A DNA stretch of 8,199 bases, from assembly GCA_050330975.1 (NCBI GenBank), contig JBHJHK010000056.1, forward strand, positions 1 through 8,199. The letters are read 5' to 3'. A program made the translations under genes and the position numbers. Below the pieces are notes generated by a model. The model saw only the letters and a list, made by a program, of their open reading frames with translations. It was not told the DNA's origin and made no database searches. The DNA is from JBHJHK01 sp050330975 (GTDB lineage Bacteria; Pseudomonadota; Gammaproteobacteria; Competibacterales; Competibacteraceae). Below, piece by piece: positions 5,293 through 8,199 of the stretch (position 1 is the stretch's first letter; each line of letters begins with the position of its first letter).

Positions 5293-7122
5293 CTAGCCAA
5301 TGCGTACTTTGACGTAGGACCCCGGGGCGTCCTCTAGGGGGGGATACTGGGTGTTCCCGGGAGTCCGGGCGGGGACCTTCTCTCCGGCCATGGGGGTGAT
5401 CCAATTGAGCCAGTAGGGCCACCACGAACCCTCAAAGGCCTGGGCCTTGGCGAGCCAAGCGTCGGGATCGGCCTCCAACTGGTCGGCGGTCCAAAAGCCG
5501 TATTTCTTCGACCCGGCGGGGTTGATCACCCCGGCGATGTGCCCCGACCCCCCGAGGACAAAACGCACCGGCCCCGCGGGCAACAAGGCACCCTTGTAGG
5601 TGGACTTCCAAGGGGCGATGTGGTCCTCCCGGGTGGAGAGGAAAAACACCGGCGTCTTCACTTGATGGAGGTCGATGGGGGTGTCCAAGAGGGTGATGCC
5701 ACCGACTTGGGCCAAGCGGTTTTCCAAGTACATCTTCCGCAAGTAGGTGCTGTGCATCGCCCGGGGCATGCGGGTGGAATCGGAGTTCCAAAACAAAAGA
5801 TCGAAGGCCATGGGTTCCTTGCCCATGAGATAGTTATTGACGACAAACGACCAAATCAAATCGTTGGCCCGCAGCATGGAAAACACGTGGGCCATGCGGC
5901 TGCCTTCCAAATAGCCCTTGCCGTTCATGTACTCTTCGACGAGACCCACTTGCTTTTCATCGATAAACACCCCCAACTCGCCGGGGTCGCTAAAATCCCA
6001 CAGACAGGTGAAGCAAGTGGCGCTACTGATGCGCGACGCCTGGCCCTGGGCGGTCAAATAGGCCAAGGCCGACCCCAACAACGTCCCCCCCAAACAATAG
6101 CCGATGGCGTTGACCGTCTCTTCGCCAGTGATGTCCTTGATGACGTCCAACGCCGCCAAGGGGCCCTCTTTGAGATAGTCCTCGAAGTCCTTGTCCGCCA
6201 GGCGCTCATCGGGGTTGACCCAAGACAGGACGAATACGGTAAACCCTTGATCCACCGCCCATTTTATAAAGGAGTTCTTGGGCTTTAGATCGAGGATGTA
6301 GAACTTGTTGATCCAGGGGGGCACGATCATCAAAGGCGTCTTAAACACCTCCTCAGTGGTGGGGGTGTACTGGAGCAGTTGGATGAGATCGTTTTGAAAC
6401 ACCACCTTGCCCGGGGTGACGGCGATGTTTTGACCCAGTTCAAAGGCCTCCAGGTCGGTCTGGCGAATGCGCAGTTCTCCCCGGCCTCGCTCCAGGTCGT
6501 CGAGGAGATGGGCCAAACCCCGTACCAGATTTTCGCCGCCGGTCTCCATGGTGTGCTTGAGCACTGTGGGGTTGGAGAGGGCAAAGTTGGTGGGGGCGAA
6601 GGAATCCACAAACTGCCGCGTGTAGAACTCGACTTTCTCGGCGGTCTTGGGATCGAGGCCATCCACCTCTTGGACGGCGCGGTTCAGGGTGCGGGCCACC
6701 AACAGGTAGGACTGTTTGATGTAGTCGAAGACGGCGTTTTCCGCCCACTCGTCGGCCTTGAAGCGCTTGTCACCGGCCTCCGGGGCCACCAGGGGCGATA
6801 CCTCTTGACCCCACATCCGCTGGTAGGCGTTTTGCCACAAGTCTAAGACCTCTTTGAAAAACTGGGTTTGGAGTTGGGCCAGTTTTAGCGGATTGGCTAG
6901 CAGCTGCTGGTTGAAGGTCAAAAATGCCTCTGCCACCACCCGCCGGTCGGGAATGCTGAAGTTGTCTTGTTCCGCCTGACGCTCCAGGTAGGCCTTGACC
7001 AAGCGCTGGCTCTGTTCGGCGATGCGGGTGAAGTTCTCGGCCAGCTGTTGGGGGTCCGGCAACTGCAAGTTGGGTGGATAGGGCGAGGCTTTGGGATCGG
7101 GTTTGGCCTGGGTTTGGGACAC
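5293..7122 (-). CDS. phaC: Class I polyhydroxyalkanoate synthase
   Basis: PhaC polymerises (R)-3-hydroxyacyl-CoA into polyhydroxyalkanoate at the surface of growing granules, releasing CoA. From the GTG at 7122 the protein has 609 residues, the usual size of class I enzymes. The alpha/beta-hydrolase core carries the lipase-like box GYCLGG (341-346) with nucleophile Cys343. The other triad members are Asp500 in STREDHIAPW and His528 in GGSGHIAG. Other class I blocks are FVLSWVNPDE (297-306), LLFWNSDSTRMPR (442-454) and the C-terminal WWPYWLNWI (567-575). The frame stays open to 7380, but that extension is proline- and arginine-rich and overlaps the CHAD gene; the GTG at 7122 has GGAGGAG just upstream and gives a normal N-terminus. 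The gene lies 76 bases downstream of the CHAD gene, in the same direction. No phaA, phaB, phaE or phasin gene is in the window. Confidence 0.95.
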   Translation of the reverse strand: MSQTQAKPDPKASPYPPNLQLPDPQQLAENFTRIAEQSQRLVKAYLERQAEQDNFSIPDRRVVAEAFLTFNQQLLANPLKLAQLQTQFFKEVLDLWQNAYQRMWGQEVSPLVAPEAGDKRFKADEWAENAVFDYIKQSYLLVARTLNRAVQEVDGLDPKTAEKVEFYTRQFVDSFAPTNFALSNPTVLKHTMETGGENLVRGLAHLLDDLERGRGELRIRQTDLEAFELGQNIAVTPGKVVFQNDLIQLLQYTPTTEEVFKTPLMIVPPWINKFYILDLKPKNSFIKWAVDQGFTVFVLSWVNPDERLADKDFEDYLKEGPLAALDVIKDITGEETVNAIGYCLGGTLLGSALAYLTAQGQASRISSATCFTCLWDFSDPGELGVFIDEKQVGLVEEYMNGKGYLEGSRMAHVFSMLRANDLIWSFVVNNYLMGKEPMAFDLLFWNSDSTRMPRAMHSTYLRKMYLENRLAQVGGITLLDTPIDLHQVKTPVFFLSTREDHIAPWKSTYKGALLPAGPVRFVLGGSGHIAGVINPAGSKKYGFWTADQLEADPDAWLAKAQAFEGSWWPYWLNWITPMAGEKVPARTPGNTQYPPLEDAPGSYVKVRIG

Positions 7123-7126
7123 GGAG

Positions 7127-7133
7127 CTCCTCC
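7127..7133 (-). promoter_or_regulatory. Ribosome binding site that fixes the phaC GTG start
   Basis: The minus strand reads GGAGGAG, ending four bases before the GTG at 7122. It is the only strong Shine-Dalgarno near the 5' end of the phaC frame and lies in the gap after the CHAD stop codon, so it argues against the longer frame that extends into the CHAD gene. Confidence 0.75.
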
Positions 7134-7198
7134 GGGAATTATTGGCAGTGGTTTTCGAGGTTTGAGCGGTGGTCGGGCGAGTCTTTGGGTTGGCACCC

Positions 7199-8199
7199 CT
7201 ATGATACCAAGGCCGCCGAGCCCGCGGCGAACAGGGCCTCGACCCGTTCTCTGGGGGCGGGACTCTTGAATTGGGCAAAGGCGGCGGCGAAGGCGCGGCG
7301 GGTACTTTGCTGGCGTTCGTCCACCGTTGCCGCCAGGTCCTGGATGGCTCTTCGATCGCGGTGGGACAGCGCGTCGGCACCCCGGATCAGCAAGGCGCCC
7401 TGGACCGCCAAATCCTGGTGATGGCCCAATACCCCTTGGAGTTGTTTCAAGGCCTTCACCTGTGCCCCCAGGGCCGTGGCATCGGCCAGGCCACGGCTGA
7501 ACTCCAGGAGATAGCGCAACTTCTTGCAGCGTTTGCGCAGCTCGTGGAAGGCCTCGGCGGGCGCGTTTTGGTCCAGGACTTTCCCCTCGCTGAAGATGCG
7601 GCCGTAGAGGCGTTGCGCCTGGCGTTGGGCGAGCTTGGCGATGGGCCGGCCCGCCAGCCGCCCGCCCCGTTTGACCGGGGGATCGGTCAACAGGGCCCGC
7701 CAGCTGGCCATGGTCTCGCCGTAGGCCGGGGTGTTCAACGTCCGGCTCACTTCCCCCCAGGCCAGAGCCCGCCGGGTTTGCAGGTCGCGGTTCAAGGCGT
7801 CGAGGCCCTCGGGGGAGAGGTCACTGCCCTGGAGGTAGTCGTCCAAGACCAGGAGTAATACGTCGAGGTCCCGGGCTGGCCCCGTGGCCCAGCCGAGGGC
7901 CTGGAATGCGGCCCCAAAGCTGCTGCGCAGATGGCCCTTGAAGACTCCCCTGAACTGAGCCAGGGCTGAGCGGCTGCGACGCAGGGCCACCCGATAGTCG
8001 TGGAGGGCCTCCACTTGGCTCGCTGAGGGTTGCCAGGGGGCGGCATTGGGATTGATGGCGATGGCCCCCCCGGCGGGGAACAGTCCGACTTCGGCCACCA
8101 GGAGGTTGTGGCGCTGGTGGCCCAAGAACAAAGCCAGGGCCTCTTCGGCGGGCCAGTTGGGGTCGAGAATCGGGGGAGCGTCGCCGAGGGCGGTCGCCG
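7199..8199 (-). CDS. CHAD-domain protein (phosin-like), 5' end outside the window
   Basis: The frame is open to the window edge, so the start lies beyond 8199; the TTG at 8131 is internal because upstream residues (WPAEEALA) continue the domain. Two helical repeats of the CHAD type are visible. The first has LHDYRVALRRSRSALAQF with the conserved histidine at 8000-8002. The second has FHELRKRCKKLRYLLEF with its histidine at 7544-7546, followed by LGHHQDLAV. These His/Arg/Lys-rich four-helix units form a basic surface that binds polyphosphate, and CHAD proteins of Ralstonia eutropha are attached to polyphosphate granules (phosins). The C-terminus is alanine-rich and ends just before phaC. The missing N-terminus could hold another domain such as CYTH. 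Placement next to phaC suggests granule-associated function, possibly linking polyphosphate and PHA stores; that link is inferred. Confidence 0.88.
   Translation of the reverse strand, partial: ATALGDAPPILDPNWPAEEALALFLGHQRHNLLVAEVGLFPAGGAIAINPNAAPWQPSASQVEALHDYRVALRRSRSALAQFRGVFKGHLRSSFGAAFQALGWATGPARDLDVLLLVLDDYLQGSDLSPEGLDALNRDLQTRRALAWGEVSRTLNTPAYGETMASWRALLTDPPVKRGGRLAGRPIAKLAQRQAQRLYGRIFSEGKVLDQNAPAEAFHELRKRCKKLRYLLEFSRGLADATALGAQVKALKQLQGVLGHHQDLAVQGALLIRGADALSHRDRRAIQDLAATVDERQQSTRRAFAAAFAQFKSPAPRERVEALFAAGSAALVS

Noticed and set aside
5539..6288. 249-codon plus-strand frame within phaC
   Set aside because: It lies antisense to the catalytic core of PhaC and has no recognisable motif.
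7123..7380. N-terminal extension of the phaC frame by 86 residues
   Set aside because: It overlaps the CHAD gene in another frame, is low-complexity Pro/Arg/Ser-rich, and a strong Shine-Dalgarno marks the GTG at 7122.
7271..7858. 195-codon plus-strand frame opposite the CHAD gene
   Set aside because: It is an antisense shadow; the minus strand carries both CHAD repeats.

Overview
The window reads as a chromosomal segment from a GC-rich gammaproteobacterium-like organism. The pointers are a VPLPA-type exosortase sorting tail, a class I polyhydroxyalkanoate (PHA) synthase, a RimK-related alpha-L-glutamate ligase-like ATP-grasp protein and a CHAD protein. The lineage is inferred from gene content only; there is no rRNA or other taxonomic marker. 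Every intact gene lies on the minus strand.

Left part (1-2230), accessory and decayed. It starts with the C-terminal end of an IS4-family transposase that keeps the YREK signature but has lost its N-terminal catalytic half. Next comes an intact secreted VPLPA-CTERM protein, then a broken HicAB toxin-antitoxin module. The hicB antitoxin is intact. The upstream hicA toxin is split by a 91-bp MITE-like element with 11-bp perfect terminal inverted repeats and a 3-bp TAA target duplication. Conceptual removal of the element plus one duplication copy joins the two hicA halves exactly in frame, and the joined frame still carries one in-frame stop. A short relic resembling an IS5-family transposase follows on the plus strand.

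Middle (2234-4057): a visibly AT-richer gene encodes a 478-aa P-loop ATPase of the Sll1717 type. Its context of insertion-sequence and toxin-antitoxin debris suggests a horizontally acquired, possibly defence-related gene, but no partner is visible. It is separated from the core genes by about 390 bp with no recognisable gene.

Right part (4058-8199), GC-rich and housekeeping-like, four genes in one direction. The transcription order is a CHAD (phosin-like) protein whose 5' end lies outside the window, class I PHA synthase PhaC (609 aa from a GTG start with a strong Shine-Dalgarno), a 51-aa membrane or lipoprotein-like small protein, and an ATP-grasp alpha-L-glutamate ligase-like protein four bases downstream. 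CHAD next to PhaC links polyphosphate-granule and PHA-granule biology. A strong hairpin sits between phaC and the small gene.

I see no tRNA, rRNA, CRISPR array or complete insertion sequence. The most interesting observation is the dissected hicA. I did not find a convincing new multi-gene system.
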